A stretch of DNA of 64,000 nucleotides from Thraustochytrium sp. TN22 (taxonomy: Eukaryota > Sar > Bigyra > Thraustochytrida > Thraustochytriidae), in NCBI GenBank assembly GCA_013306675.1, contig JABLUY010000119.1, forward strand, positions 46,372 to 110,371, given 5' to 3'. Below are positions 38,121 through 47,739 of this stretch, piece after piece. Made by a program: the position numbers and the translations under genes. The notes beneath the pieces were generated by a model that had not been told where the DNA came from, did no database searches, and worked only from the letters and a program-made list of their open reading frames with translations. Each line of letters opens with the position of its first letter. Positions within the stretch are counted from its first letter, which is position 1.

Positions 38121-40475
38121 ATGGCCGGGCACGCGGAGGAGGACGTGGACAAGTCCTGGTGTGCGGTCGACCTGACCGCGTACGAGGTGCTGGGAATCCA
38201 GGCGAGCGAGGAGCTGGACGACGCGGGGGTACGCGCAGCGTACGAGGCGAAGCTGGCCAAGGCCGCGTCCGCGGAGCAGCGCGCGCGGCTGCAGGAGGCC
38301 TTCCGCACGCTGGAGACGGAGCCGCGCAGGAACGGCTACCGCATCGCGTGCAGCCTGCACGAAGCGTGGTCGGTCGCGGACGACGCGTCTTCGCAACGCT
38401 CGGCGCAGGAGGGCGGCGATCAGGCGCCGCCGCCGCCGCTCGTGCACGGCGGCATCTCCGAGATCCTTTGCGCGCCGGACGCCCCGTACGCGCGTTTGCT
38501 CGATGCGGCACTCAAGGTGCGTGGCAACTTTGAGCTGCAACTCCCGCAGGTCGTTGTCTGCGGCACGGAAAGCCAGGGCAAGTCGTCCACGCTCGAGCGC
38601 ATCGCCATGCGCGACATCTTCCCGCGTGATCGCAAGTTATGCACGCGCATGCCCGTACGCCTCATGCTGCGCACGAGCCGCCATCAGAATCAAGTCACGA
38701 TCCGCCTAAAGGACCTCAATTCAGAGGAGATCGTGCGCGAGTCGGAGCCGCAAGTGTGCACGACGGGTGACCAAACCGACGAGCCTTTCTCCTCGCAGGT
38801 GGCGGACCTCATCCGGGAGTTCATCCTGCAGGAGCACCCGGAAGACAAGGGCCGCACGGTGATTGTCGACCGCGAGGTCCAGGTCGAGATCCGCGCCCCG
38901 TCAGTGCCCACCATCGACCTGGTCGACCTGCCCGGCATCGTCGCCGCGCCTCAGGCCGCGCACAAGGCCACGATGGAGATCACGCGCCGCATGCTTGAAC
39001 AGGAGCACATCCTCGCGCTCGCGGTGGTCTCGGCCCGCGCTGAGTCGCTGCACAACAACGGTATCTGGCCGCTGCTTCGCGACGCCGAAAAGCACGCAGT
39101 TGTCGTTCTGACGCGTGTCGATACACCCGGCGGCGACGAGGACCTCAAGGCCCGCCTCGCCAAGGACGCTCTGGTGCTGCCAGATGACGTTGCGGTGGAA
39201 GCAGTCGTGCCTGTTGTGAACCGTGACACGCGGGCGGAAGAAGAGCTCAGCTCGCTTCACGACTCGTACGCCCGCGAGCAAGCCACGCTCCGGGAGGTGT
39301 GCGAGAAGAACGACGTCTCCTACGAGGCGTCCAAGCACGGCATGACCGGCGTCCTCAATGCCCTCAACGAGATGGTGCGCACCTACATGCGCGACACCTG
39401 GGTGGATGCCGAGCTGGCGCGCTGTGAGCACGAGCTTGAGCGGCTCTTCGTGCGCATGTGGTCCCTTGGCACTGCTCCGCGAGCGCTCCAGATCAAGGAC
39501 CTCAAGGACGAAATTGATGCCAGGCTCAAGGTCTTGTCGGACATGTCAGAGGAGACTATTCTGCACCCATTTAGCTCGCTCAAACTGCGTGAGCAGTACA
39601 GGCTGGGCGAGGCAGAAACTTACATCAATCGTATGAGGATGGCGGACAACATCGAAGAGGACCTGCTCGCCGATCTTCCCGAGATTGTGGACAAATATTG
39701 GGGCCAGTTTAAATTCCTCGTCCAGCAGCAGATTATCTGGAAGTCCAAGCTTCCGCTCAAGCTCGGCCGCTTCCCTGAGCTTGCTCTGCACATTAACCAG
39801 GCGCTCGATCAGACCTTCAACGACCGTCGCGACCGCATCCTCGAGCGCGCCACCATCGCCATCAAGAACCACCTTTGGGTCGTCTTCATGGAGGAGGAGG
39901 AACTCGACGGCGACGATGTCTGGTATCCGATCGAGAGGAGCATCATTGGCGGCCTTATTGGTGGTGTGCTCGGGTCGCGCGGATTCACAGCGGCCCTCAT
40001 GCAGACGCTGGCCAGCGTCGACCTCCGAGAGGACAACCTGACTGCCGCGGCACGGAGCCGTACTGAAGAGATGGTGGATGCCGTCTTCGCCTCCGCCCGC
40101 GTGCTTCAGGAGCTGCGCGGCGAGACCGACCTCCCTGCGGCGCTCGCGAGGACGCGCTGCTTCCGTGACGGCGGCTTTACAGACGAGGTTTGCAACTTTA
40201 TCGGCGGCGGCTTCAATACCAAGAGCCGGAAGTCTGTTCGCCAAAAGTGCAGGCTTCTGGACCTCATCACCGAAGCCTATCCGGAGCTTGACGTGGACTT
40301 TGACACTGAATGTGACGCGGAGACCGCCCACACAGAGGCCCTGGCCTGACCCTAACCAGTAGGCTAAGTTAGACCTTCTTACTGACTGTGAGAGACTAGC
40401 CCTGCGCCCCGTTGCGACCCTTGTACAGGTCAATGTTCTCCAGCGCGACTCGAGACAAAAACCGCTGCTTGCCGA
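37738..40475 (+). repeat. Tandem segmental duplication, unit B
   Basis: The partner of 34498-37003. The upstream match includes TGAGGTTTTGCGCTTTCTGT-like sequence and the CTAACCTAGTCG stretch before the start codon. The downstream match includes GACTCGAGACAAAAACCGCT. Confidence 0.85.
38121..40349 (+). CDS. J-like/dynamin GTPase, short form B
   Basis: A 742-residue protein from ATG 38121, the tandem sister of the 34694 gene. The layout is the same: HPD-less J-like segment (AYEVLGIQASEELDDAGVRAAYEAK), Pro-rich linker, dynamin G domain (GTESQGKSST, DLPGI, TRVD) and helical stalk. It keeps a fuller C-terminus (GGGFNTKSRKSVRQKCRLLDLITEAYPELDVDFD...) than copy A and is probably the ancestral form. 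Substitutions against copy A are scattered and mostly conservative, and both G domains look intact, so both copies are probably functional. Confidence 0.87.
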   Translation: MAGHAEEDVDKSWCAVDLTAYEVLGIQASEELDDAGVRAAYEAKLAKAASAEQRARLQEAFRTLETEPRRNGYRIACSLHEAWSVADDASSQRSAQEGGDQAPPPPLVHGGISEILCAPDAPYARLLDAALKVRGNFELQLPQVVVCGTESQGKSSTLERIAMRDIFPRDRKLCTRMPVRLMLRTSRHQNQVTIRLKDLNSEEIVRESEPQVCTTGDQTDEPFSSQVADLIREFILQEHPEDKGRTVIVDREVQVEIRAPSVPTIDLVDLPGIVAAPQAAHKATMEITRRMLEQEHILALAVVSARAESLHNNGIWPLLRDAEKHAVVVLTRVDTPGGDEDLKARLAKDALVLPDDVAVEAVVPVVNRDTRAEEELSSLHDSYAREQATLREVCEKNDVSYEASKHGMTGVLNALNEMVRTYMRDTWVDAELARCEHELERLFVRMWSLGTAPRALQIKDLKDEIDARLKVLSDMSEETILHPFSSLKLREQYRLGEAETYINRMRMADNIEEDLLADLPEIVDKYWGQFKFLVQQQIIWKSKLPLKLGRFPELALHINQALDQTFNDRRDRILERATIAIKNHLWVVFMEEEELDGDDVWYPIERSIIGGLIGGVLGSRGFTAALMQTLASVDLREDNLTAAARSRTEEMVDAVFASARVLQELRGETDLPAALARTRCFRDGGFTDEVCNFIGGGFNTKSRKSVRQKCRLLDLITEAYPELDVDFDTECDAETAHTEALA

Positions 40476-40947
40476 GCGCAAGAGCATGCGTCTCCGGGGG
40501 CGCCCGGGCCTTCTTCAAGCTGCGCGCGCGGACTCGGAAGCAAGCGCGCGTTGGTCTCCTGGCAGTGCTCGTCTCGGTCGCAGCGTGGTAGCTGAGATGG
40601 GCGGGGAGACCTGGCGCGGCGCCGGCCTTGGCCCCTGTGCTCGGCTCCCAGGCCAGCCGAAATCGGCCCCCTTGGCGCCCCAGCGGCGGCGCGCTGCGCG
40701 GCGGAGGAAGCGGAGCATGGGTTTCGGAGCCCGCTGCGAGACCATGCTCGCCATGTCGCGCCTAGCTCTCTACCTAGCTAGCTAGAGAGGCCTAGGCCTA
40801 GCTAGAGTGGGTGTGGGCTCCATCCGCTCACCTGGCCTGCCCGCCCATCACGGCTGGGGCAGCAGGCACCCGAGCGCGATGAAATGAGCCAGCAGTTCTG
40901 CATTATCCGTCCCGAGACCGTGACCCCAGAAGCAACACAACACGAAG
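40350..40947. other. Spacer with CTAG cluster
   Basis: Contains the end of duplication unit B (to ~40475) and a dense CTAG palindrome cluster at 40768-40808. No gene seen. Confidence 0.55.
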
Positions 40948-42012
40948 ATGGCCGACACGACGCGCACCGTGGAGCAGGCTGACAGCCTGGGCCCGGTGCT
41001 TGAGGCGCTGCGCGCGCAGAAGCCGGGACTCACCGCGCGGCAGCTCGCCGGTGAGGCCTCCGCCAAGCTCGGCAGGGAGGTCTCGCTGCGCCGCGTGCAA
41101 AAGCGCCTGCGCCAGCTCAAGAAGGCCGAGAGCAGCAGCAACGACGCCGAGAATAGCAATGTCGCCGGCAACCTGGCCAGTGCGCCGGTGATGCTGTCCG
41201 CTGCCAAGACGCAGGAGCCGGAGATCAAGCAGCAGGCCGAGGACGAGAACAAGGGGCAGTTTGAGGGAAAGGAGGAGGAGGAGGAGGAGGAGGAAGGTCT
41301 CCAGGCGCAGGCGGCAGAAGAGAATCTCACGCAGGTGGAGGTGCTGGCGGAGGAGGCGGCCCCTGTTCCGCTCGAGGAGGACAGCGCCGGCGACGAGGAG
41401 ACCGATGCTGTCAAGACCGATGTATCGGAGGACTGGGTCGCCCTCGTGAGTGCGCCGGTGCCCACGGAGGATCAGGACATGATCGAGGCGCAGGACGTGG
41501 AGATTGAGGCTCAGATCGCCCGCGACGTTGCCGAGGTCGACGCTCTCCTTTGCGAGGACGAGGGCGGTAATGATCAGCAACGCGAAGAGGAGAGCCAGGA
41601 CCAGGAGGTACATCTGGCGAAGGAGCAGGACAAGGCCGCCGCGCGAGTCGTTGGCTTGGAGGCTCAGAACGAGGACGAAAATGACCAGGACAATGTGGAG
41701 GGCGTGCAGGCAAAGGAGCAGGAGACGACGCTCGAGAGCGAGGCTCAAATTCCCCGCGACGACGTTGCCGCGGTCGATGCTCTCCTTTGCAAGGCCAATG
41801 CCGAGGAGGAGGACGATGATGACCAGCAGTGCGAGGCCGTCGAGGAGCTCATGCTCGAGGACGATTTTGAAACCTCCACAGCCGCGCTGCCCTGCGCGCC
41901 GTCGCCCAACACGCAAGCCGAGCTGGAGAAGGTGTTCTCGCCACGTCCTCTCCCGGAGCTGGAGCCGACCGTGTCCACAGACACCTGCCGCGGCAGCTGC
42001 GTCATTTGCTGA
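40948..42012 (+). CDS. Acidic low-complexity protein with C-terminal CaaX-like box
   Basis: A 354-residue protein from ATG 40948; family not recognised. Residues ~10-55 form a basic helical segment (LTARQLAGEASAKLGREVSLRRVQKRLRQLKK) that looks like a winged-helix or HTH-type module. The rest is Glu/Asp-rich with two related copies of an (I/S)EAQI(A/P)RD(D)VA(E/A)VDALLC unit near 190 and 270. The protein ends CRGSCVIC. The final CVIC fits a CaaX prenylation box, with a second Cys three residues upstream of it. If prenylated, it would be a membrane-tethered acidic protein. A fragment of this gene is copied at 37018-37175. Confidence 0.7.
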   Translation: MADTTRTVEQADSLGPVLEALRAQKPGLTARQLAGEASAKLGREVSLRRVQKRLRQLKKAESSSNDAENSNVAGNLASAPVMLSAAKTQEPEIKQQAEDENKGQFEGKEEEEEEEEGLQAQAAEENLTQVEVLAEEAAPVPLEEDSAGDEETDAVKTDVSEDWVALVSAPVPTEDQDMIEAQDVEIEAQIARDVAEVDALLCEDEGGNDQQREEESQDQEVHLAKEQDKAAARVVGLEAQNEDENDQDNVEGVQAKEQETTLESEAQIPRDDVAAVDALLCKANAEEEDDDDQQCEAVEELMLEDDFETSTAALPCAPSPNTQAELEKVFSPRPLPELEPTVSTDTCRGSCVIC

Positions 42013-43021
42013 CCGCCGGCAGTCGTCGGCGGAGGCGGCCTGCGTCGTTCGGCGTCCCTGTAAAGTAAATCACCGTGACTCGGACGCTTCCATCAAAACG
42101 ATGGCGTCCGCCAGCCAGGATCCAATCGAAGTTAAAGTAAAATGTCGACCTTGACTACTTCCTTGCACTGTCAGTGCGCGACGCCGCGCGAGTCAAGGAC
42201 GACACGCCAGCATGAAGAGAAGAGAAGAAGGACGTCACGAAGCCGAACGGAAACTTGGCCGGGCGTGCAATGCAAACTCTCAAGTCCCTCCCTCCCTCCC
42301 TCCCCCTCGCGCGCGCCGCTCCGCTGCGGGCGGGCGGGCGGGCGGGCGGGCGGGCGGGCGGGCGGGCGGGCGAGTTCGCGCGTGCGCAGGCGCGCGGCCG
42401 GCACGCCGGGCGCGACGTCGCCGCGCCCGGCCAGCACGGTCGCGGCGGAGGCGAAGGGCGGGCCGCGCGCGCGCACGTGCTCCTCTCCTCATTACGTTCA
42501 GCAAGGCTGAGCAGAGCAGTTGTTGTCGTGCGGGCGGGCGGCACGCCGCTCTGCGGCGGCAGGGCGGAGCGGAGCGCGGGCAGCGCAAGGGGGGGCGGGT
42601 ACCGCGAGGTCTCACCCTCGCGGCCACGGCCGCGAGCGCACAGAGAACCATAGAAAGCGGTGCGAGGAAGCGGTCAGGCCGTCTGCTTTCCGGGCGCGCG
42701 GCGAGGTCCCCGGTCTCGCGTTGACGACAGCGCCCGCCAGGACTACGACGACTACTAGGCCTACTGCTCTGTTCGTAGCTCTAGCTAGCTAGCTAGCTAG
42801 AGAAGAAGGGCTCAGAGGTAGCTGATCTGATAGCTCTGGCTGGGCTGCAGAGGCTTGCGTGTCGGGGCAGACAGAACGCGCTCGACCGCAAAGAAGGTCG
42901 GCCGGGCCACGCCACGCCGCCCAAGGCTGTGGCCGGCCGGGTGGGTCCACCTGGCCCGCCCTGCTCTGCCTGCCCTCTGCTGTGCGCCTACCCTCTGCTG
43001 CGCCGTGACAGGTAGTCCACG
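42013..43021. other. Spacer with GGGC array and CTAG cluster
   Basis: Contains a (GGGC)n array and a CTAG cluster at 42778-42802. The GC-rich region is presumably the promoter side of the gene at 43022. No gene recognised. Confidence 0.55.
42327..42372. repeat. GGGC tetramer array
   Basis: About eleven GGGC units in a row. G runs of this kind can form G-quadruplexes; it lies about 650 bp upstream of the 43022 start. Confidence 0.9.
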
Positions 43022-44890
43022 ATGCCGTTCGTGCAGCCAGTCGTGGTGTCTCGCAACCAGGCACGCTACCGCACGCTGGATGTGAGCGATGACTTCATCC
43101 TGCAGGCGCACAGGTACAGCCTGCGCAAGCGCAAGCATCCGTTCTGGGTGCGCGTCATCACGCGCGGCACCCGGCCGCGGCTCAAGGTGGCCGAGGCATA
43201 CTGTGAGGAGCGCATCCGGTCGCGTGAGTGGAAGTACATCACCGAGGACCTGCGGCTGCCGGACTCCTTGGAGGGGCTGGATCCGGGCGACACGCAGCGC
43301 ACGAGCTGGTTGCTGAGCAAGCTTTCCCGCGTGCGGCGGCAGCTGGGCGACGACGAGCGCGAGGAAGAGGACGAGGAGGAGGAGTGCGGAGACCCGGACG
43401 ACGACGAAGATGAGGATGGCCTGACGGCGGCCGAGGGAATCCACTACGACTCGGATGCTGACGAGGAGGACCCGCTCATGGTCGAGGAGACCAAGGAGGG
43501 CGGCGTCCGGCACCGCAGCATGGACTCGGGCGACTCGGACGTCTTCCGCGATGTGGTGTCTGCTGGCGCGCAGAGTGCCGCGGCGCGCGAGGCGCGCGAC
43601 TTCCCGGAGGCGGCACTGCTGGCCGCCTCGGCCTCCGAGAGCGTGTGCTCCGTGAATACGGAGAGCGACGACTGCGACGAGAACAGCGTTCTTCCCACGC
43701 CGCCCAGTCGGGGCCCGAGCCGGCTCAGCCGGTTCGGACGCTCGTTACGCGCAACAGCCCGCAAGCACGGCTCCAGCGGCGGCACGTCTACGACGACGGC
43801 GTCCACTGCGGCCACGGCGGCCACGGGCCATCCCGCCGTCTCGCCCGGCGCCGCTACGGCGTCGCTGGCGGCCTCGTCCTCGGGGACCACGCTGCTGCCC
43901 CTGCGGGATGCAGATGGCGAGCTGCCACCTACGGTCTTCGACTGGGAGGGCGGCTCAGGGCTCTCGGGCGGGCCAGGCGGCAGCGGTGGCAGCGGTGGCG
44001 AGGGCGGGTCGGAGGTGCCGACAAGCACACGGAGTAGACCGACGCACGCACGGCACCGACCTTCGTCGCACTGGGTGCGTAACAGCATCACGAGCCTTTC
44101 TTCGCTCGTGAGCGGCGGGTCCGACGCGCGCCCGCGACCGCTTCCACCCCTCGTCGTGGACGGCGAGACCCTTCCAAGCTATCTGACGGCACCGGAGCCG
44201 GACGACGGTGATCCGCGCCGCCAGAGCAAGCGCGAGTCGGTCACCATGGACCGGCTCAAGCGCGAGCATGAACAGCGCAGTATGGCCATGGCCGCCGCCT
44301 CCTGTACAGCGGTTCTTCTCGTGCTGCGCATGGTGTCCTGGGACGCCTTTCTCATCCTTCTTGCGCTCCTCAACGTCGGCGTGTGCTGGCTTGTACAGAA
44401 CCGGCACATGCTTGTAAAGAAGTTCGCCAAGAGCTCGATCCGGCGGCGCGTCAAGTTCACACGCCAGGTGTGGAGCGCGCGGCTCGGCGTGGGGTCTGGC
44501 GCGGCGGCTACGAGCACGGACAAAAAGTCCAAGCCAGCCTCGACGCCATCAGCAGGCGCCGGAAGCCCTGCGCTGCCACCGGCACCGACGCCGCGCACAC
44601 CGAGCATGCCACCTCGCGCGCAGTCGCAGCCGCCGCTCACGGCCTCGTCGAGGTCATCTTTTTTTTCGGACTCGCCGCGTCACGACAAGCATCTCGTGCA
44701 GCGCGCCTCGTCCGCGCAGCCTGCGGCCCCTCAGGCGCAGGCGCAGGCGCAGGCACTGGCACTGGCACAGACACAGACACAGACACAGGCGCAAGCGCAA
44801 CATAGCGTGCCGAGCGCCTCTAGGATTCTCAAAATGATGACGGCCTCGCCCGCCGCTTCGCCCACCGCGGACACCGACCAGCTCACATGA
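43022..44890 (+). CDS. Unrecognised membrane protein with long acidic/Ser-rich region
   Basis: A 622-residue protein from ATG 43022. The first ~105 residues are well ordered and basic (VVVSRNQARYRTLDVSDDFI...HPFWVRVITRGTRPRLKVAEAYCEERIRSREWKYITEDLRLPDSLEGL), with no family I can name. A long Asp/Glu- then Ser/Gly/Thr-rich stretch follows. Near 420-460 a paired hydrophobic segment (MAMAAASCTAVLLVLRMVSWDAFLILLALLNVGVCWLV) suggests a membrane hairpin or two short TM helices, followed by a basic region. The tail has a QAQAQALALAQTQTQTQ repeat. The gene is convergent with the hydrolase gene at 44979. Confidence 0.65.
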   Translation: MPFVQPVVVSRNQARYRTLDVSDDFILQAHRYSLRKRKHPFWVRVITRGTRPRLKVAEAYCEERIRSREWKYITEDLRLPDSLEGLDPGDTQRTSWLLSKLSRVRRQLGDDEREEEDEEEECGDPDDDEDEDGLTAAEGIHYDSDADEEDPLMVEETKEGGVRHRSMDSGDSDVFRDVVSAGAQSAAAREARDFPEAALLAASASESVCSVNTESDDCDENSVLPTPPSRGPSRLSRFGRSLRATARKHGSSGGTSTTTASTAATAATGHPAVSPGAATASLAASSSGTTLLPLRDADGELPPTVFDWEGGSGLSGGPGGSGGSGGEGGSEVPTSTRSRPTHARHRPSSHWVRNSITSLSSLVSGGSDARPRPLPPLVVDGETLPSYLTAPEPDDGDPRRQSKRESVTMDRLKREHEQRSMAMAAASCTAVLLVLRMVSWDAFLILLALLNVGVCWLVQNRHMLVKKFAKSSIRRRVKFTRQVWSARLGVGSGAAATSTDKKSKPASTPSAGAGSPALPPAPTPRTPSMPPRAQSQPPLTASSRSSFFSDSPRHDKHLVQRASSAQPAAPQAQAQAQALALAQTQTQTQAQAQHSVPSASRILKMMTASPAASPTADTDQLT

Positions 44891-44978
44891 CCAGCAGCAT
44901 GACCATGACCAACAAAAATATGTAATTCTGATCTGTAGACAGCACTTCCGCGCGTCCGTCCCCGTTGCGTCTGTGATT

Positions 44979-46521
44979 TCACAGCCTGCTGCCAGCGGGG
45001 CCGGCAAAGTGGTGCTCGATGAAGGCACCCATGGCAAGCGCCATGGACACGGTGCGCGGCGACGGCACGTAGCCAAAGGCGTGATCAGCACCCTCCAGCT
45101 TGACGAAAATGTCGCGCACAGGGCTACGCGTCGCACGGCGCACCTGCTTCAAGCGCGCGAAAAAGGTCTGGCTGTCGCCAAAGGCGGCGAGCACGTCGTT
45201 GGTGCCGTGAATCACCATGAATGGACAGAGCGCGTCGAGCTCCGAAGCCCGAGCTGCGAGAATGTGCGTGGGCGAGGCGTCCTCAAAGGCGTCCTGGTGG
45301 TCCGCCAGCCGCTTGTTGAAAACGATGCGCTCCCAAAGACGTACCAGCGACGCCTTCTGGTCCTCGAGCATGCCCGCGTTGCGCGCGTGATGGCCCTCGC
45401 TGTCCATGAGGTCGTGCACGCCGTAAATGTCGATGGCACCACGCACCGAGGTATCCTCCTCGCCCGTGAACTCGGGAGGGTCATACGTTGCGTCGTTGGC
45501 TGTGATGGCCATGAGGCTGCACAGGTGACCGCCCGCTGACTCACCCGCCACGAAGCAGCGCGCCGGGTCCGCGCCATGTTCCGGCGCATGCCGCTTCACC
45601 CAGGCCAGCGCGCGCTTGCAATCGTGCAGCTGCGTCGGGAAGCGCGCCTCGGGCGCCAGCCGGTAGTTGATCACGTACACCACAAAGTCGAACTTGGACA
45701 CCAGGTACTCGAGGAGGGCGCGCGCCGAAAAGCGCCGGTCGCCGATGGTCCAGCCGCCGCCATGGATGTACATGAGGCAGGGCCGCGCCCCGCGCCCCGC
45801 ACCGCCGCTCTGCGGGCGCCGCTGCAGGACATCCAGCGAGAGCCACTGGGGGATGCGCCCGCGCCCCACCCGCACGTTGAAGCGCTTCATCAGCGTCGGC
45901 AGCCGCTCGTCCCACTCTAACAGCTCCGGATCCAGCTCCTTCATGGAGGCGTACTCCGCGCCCGTGCGCTGCAGGCGCTCGCCCTTGTCCGTGATGAAGC
46001 CGCGCAGAGGAAAGAGCAGCGCCAGCAGCATCGGCACCAGCGGGCTCTTCATGTTTTTAATGCCGGCAGACTCCAGCGCCTGCTGGAACGCCGGCCCGCT
46101 CTGCAGCGACGTGCGCACGCGCTGCATGTGCAAGCCCAGGCCCAGCACGTTCATGAGCAGCAGCACGCGGCCCGCAAGCGACTGCCGGACGCGCGGATTG
46201 GCCCACGCCAGCAGGCCCACCACACCAGCCTGGCCCACGGCCGCCACCTGCGCTAGCTCCGGCAGGAACATGCGTGGCAAGATCATGGTCCGCGACAGCT
46301 TCTCCCAGATGAGCGCCGCCGCGCCCACCCCGCCGTACGCGCTCAGCGTCGCCGCATCCTGCCAGAAGTCCGCACGAGACACGAGGCGTCTGCGCAAAGC
46401 GCGCGTCAGTCTTTTCCCCCGCGACCGCCACGAGCTCGCTCTGCGCCCACAACTGCTTCGGCTCCAGCACCGAGACGTACCGCACGAGCTCCTGCCAGGG
46501 CTCCGCCTCCTGCGCCGCCAT
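44979..46521 (-). CDS. Alpha/beta hydrolase, hormone-sensitive-lipase type, with one intron
   Basis: A carboxylesterase/lipase-like enzyme. The main exon encodes an HSL-type fold: HGGGW oxyanion motif, GESAGG nucleophile (Ser298 of the spliced protein), HGTND (Asp412) and DHAF (His450). Hydrophobic stretches near residues 90-140 suggest ER or lipid-droplet association. The frame of the main exon has no early ATG. Splicing a 91-nt intron (46390-46480; GTACGT donor, TTTGCGCAG acceptor) joins ATG 46521 (MAAQEAEPWQELV) in frame and gives 483 residues. The unspliced exon-1 frame is also open and looks protein-like (VSVLEPKQLWAQSELVAVAG), so a frameshift or a different start is possible. Confidence 0.75.
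46390..46480 (-). other. Predicted 91-nt spliceosomal intron in the hydrolase gene
   Basis: Donor GTACGT at 46475-46480 (minus) and acceptor GCGCAG ending at 46390. Removal puts exon 1 (46481-46521) in frame with the hydrolase exon at a CG|A arginine codon. The same GTACGT donor is used by the UCH37 intron in this window. Confidence 0.5.
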
Positions 46522-47739
46522 CGCGAACTCGGCCCGCAACCGTTTCCTCTTGCCGCGGAGGCGACGACGGCTGCCGCTGCTCCTGCCGCCGCTCCTGGCC
46601 CGCGGCTTGCTGTGCGCCGCGTACTTTTTCTGCAGCTCGCTCACGACGCTCGCGTTGATTGCGGAGAGCTGCGCCAGCCTTAGGTAGGGACCGCCGGTCC
46701 ATGTCCTTGCTGTCCGGCAGGGCGGGTGACGGTCCTGCCTTGGCAGCCTTGCCAGTGGACGCTTTTCAGGTGCGACAGCCGTCGTGAGCGCTCTTGAGGT
46801 GCGACAGCCGTCGTGAGCGGTGTGTCGTGAGTCTGGCTGGCTGGCCCTTGCATTGACCGCTCGTGGAGTGATACTAAGACCTTGGGGACGACGGGCTAGG
46901 CTAGACGGACTCCGGTTGCAGGCCCTGGGCCAGGAGTTGCCCGAACTACACGGCCATCCTCCTCTCGTTCAAAGATGTCCAGTCAGTAGCATGGTTGAAC
47001 GAACGTTAACGTTAGCGCGAAGTAGCTAGCCTAGCCTGATAGAGAGATCCTCTGGAGCCTTGTAGCTGGCACGCACAATGGACGGCGGCGACGGGGCGTC
47101 CCGTCTGAGACTCGCGTAATGAGAGACCTCTCAGCAGCGCAGCGTTTTGCAGCGTGTCGCGGCATGCTAGCCTGATGTCTCTCCCACTGACTTGAGTCAG
47201 TGGCCATGATGAGAGTAAAGAGTCCCAAGGCGCAGGATGATCTATCGCTAGCTCAAGCCCCCAGACCCATCCTGTACCGGAAGACAAGCAAAACGGGAAC
47301 GCATTGGCATGACATGCCGTGGCATGCATGCAAGCCTCTTTGGCGCGAGCTCGCTTTCTCATCACTTCTCTTCACAAGCTTTCAAGTTGTCGTTTGGGTC
47401 CAAGAACCAAGAGCGAGCTGGCCTCATTGTGCATGGAGAATCATGCAGTGCAGTTAGGATTGGTCGGGCCAGAGCCGGAGCTTGACAGTTAGTTCGTCGC
47501 TGTCCTCGTCGCCCCTGCCAGCAGCGGCCAGCAGGCAGTGCACTGGCAGCGGCGCGCGGCGTCGTCGGCGCCGACCCGTCCGAGTCGGTCACGGCGACCG
47601 AGTCACGCTACCTGTTCGACCCCCTCGCCTGCAACAAGTTGAACAGGCAGGCTCTGGTTCTGAGCTGCTGGTGAGCCGAGAGAAGGGCAGAGCGCGAAGT
47701 GGGCGGCGCGCGGGCGGCGCGGCGCGGCGCGGCGGCGCG
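46522..47739. other. Divergent intergenic region
   Basis: Promoter region between the hydrolase and TOM1-like genes. It contains a 23-bp direct repeat at 46768-46819. A minus-strand frame continuous with the hydrolase first exon (about 46525-46690, including GPYLRLAQLSAINAS) looks partly protein-like and may be an N-terminal extension. Short CTAG tracts lie near 47025. Confidence 0.5.
46768..46819 (+). repeat. 23-bp direct repeat, two copies
   Basis: AGGTGCGACAGCCGTCGTGA(GCG) occurs at 46768-46790 and 46797-46819, a 29-bp period, in the divergent promoter region. A TCGTGAG piece follows again. It could be a paired regulatory site. Confidence 0.85.
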
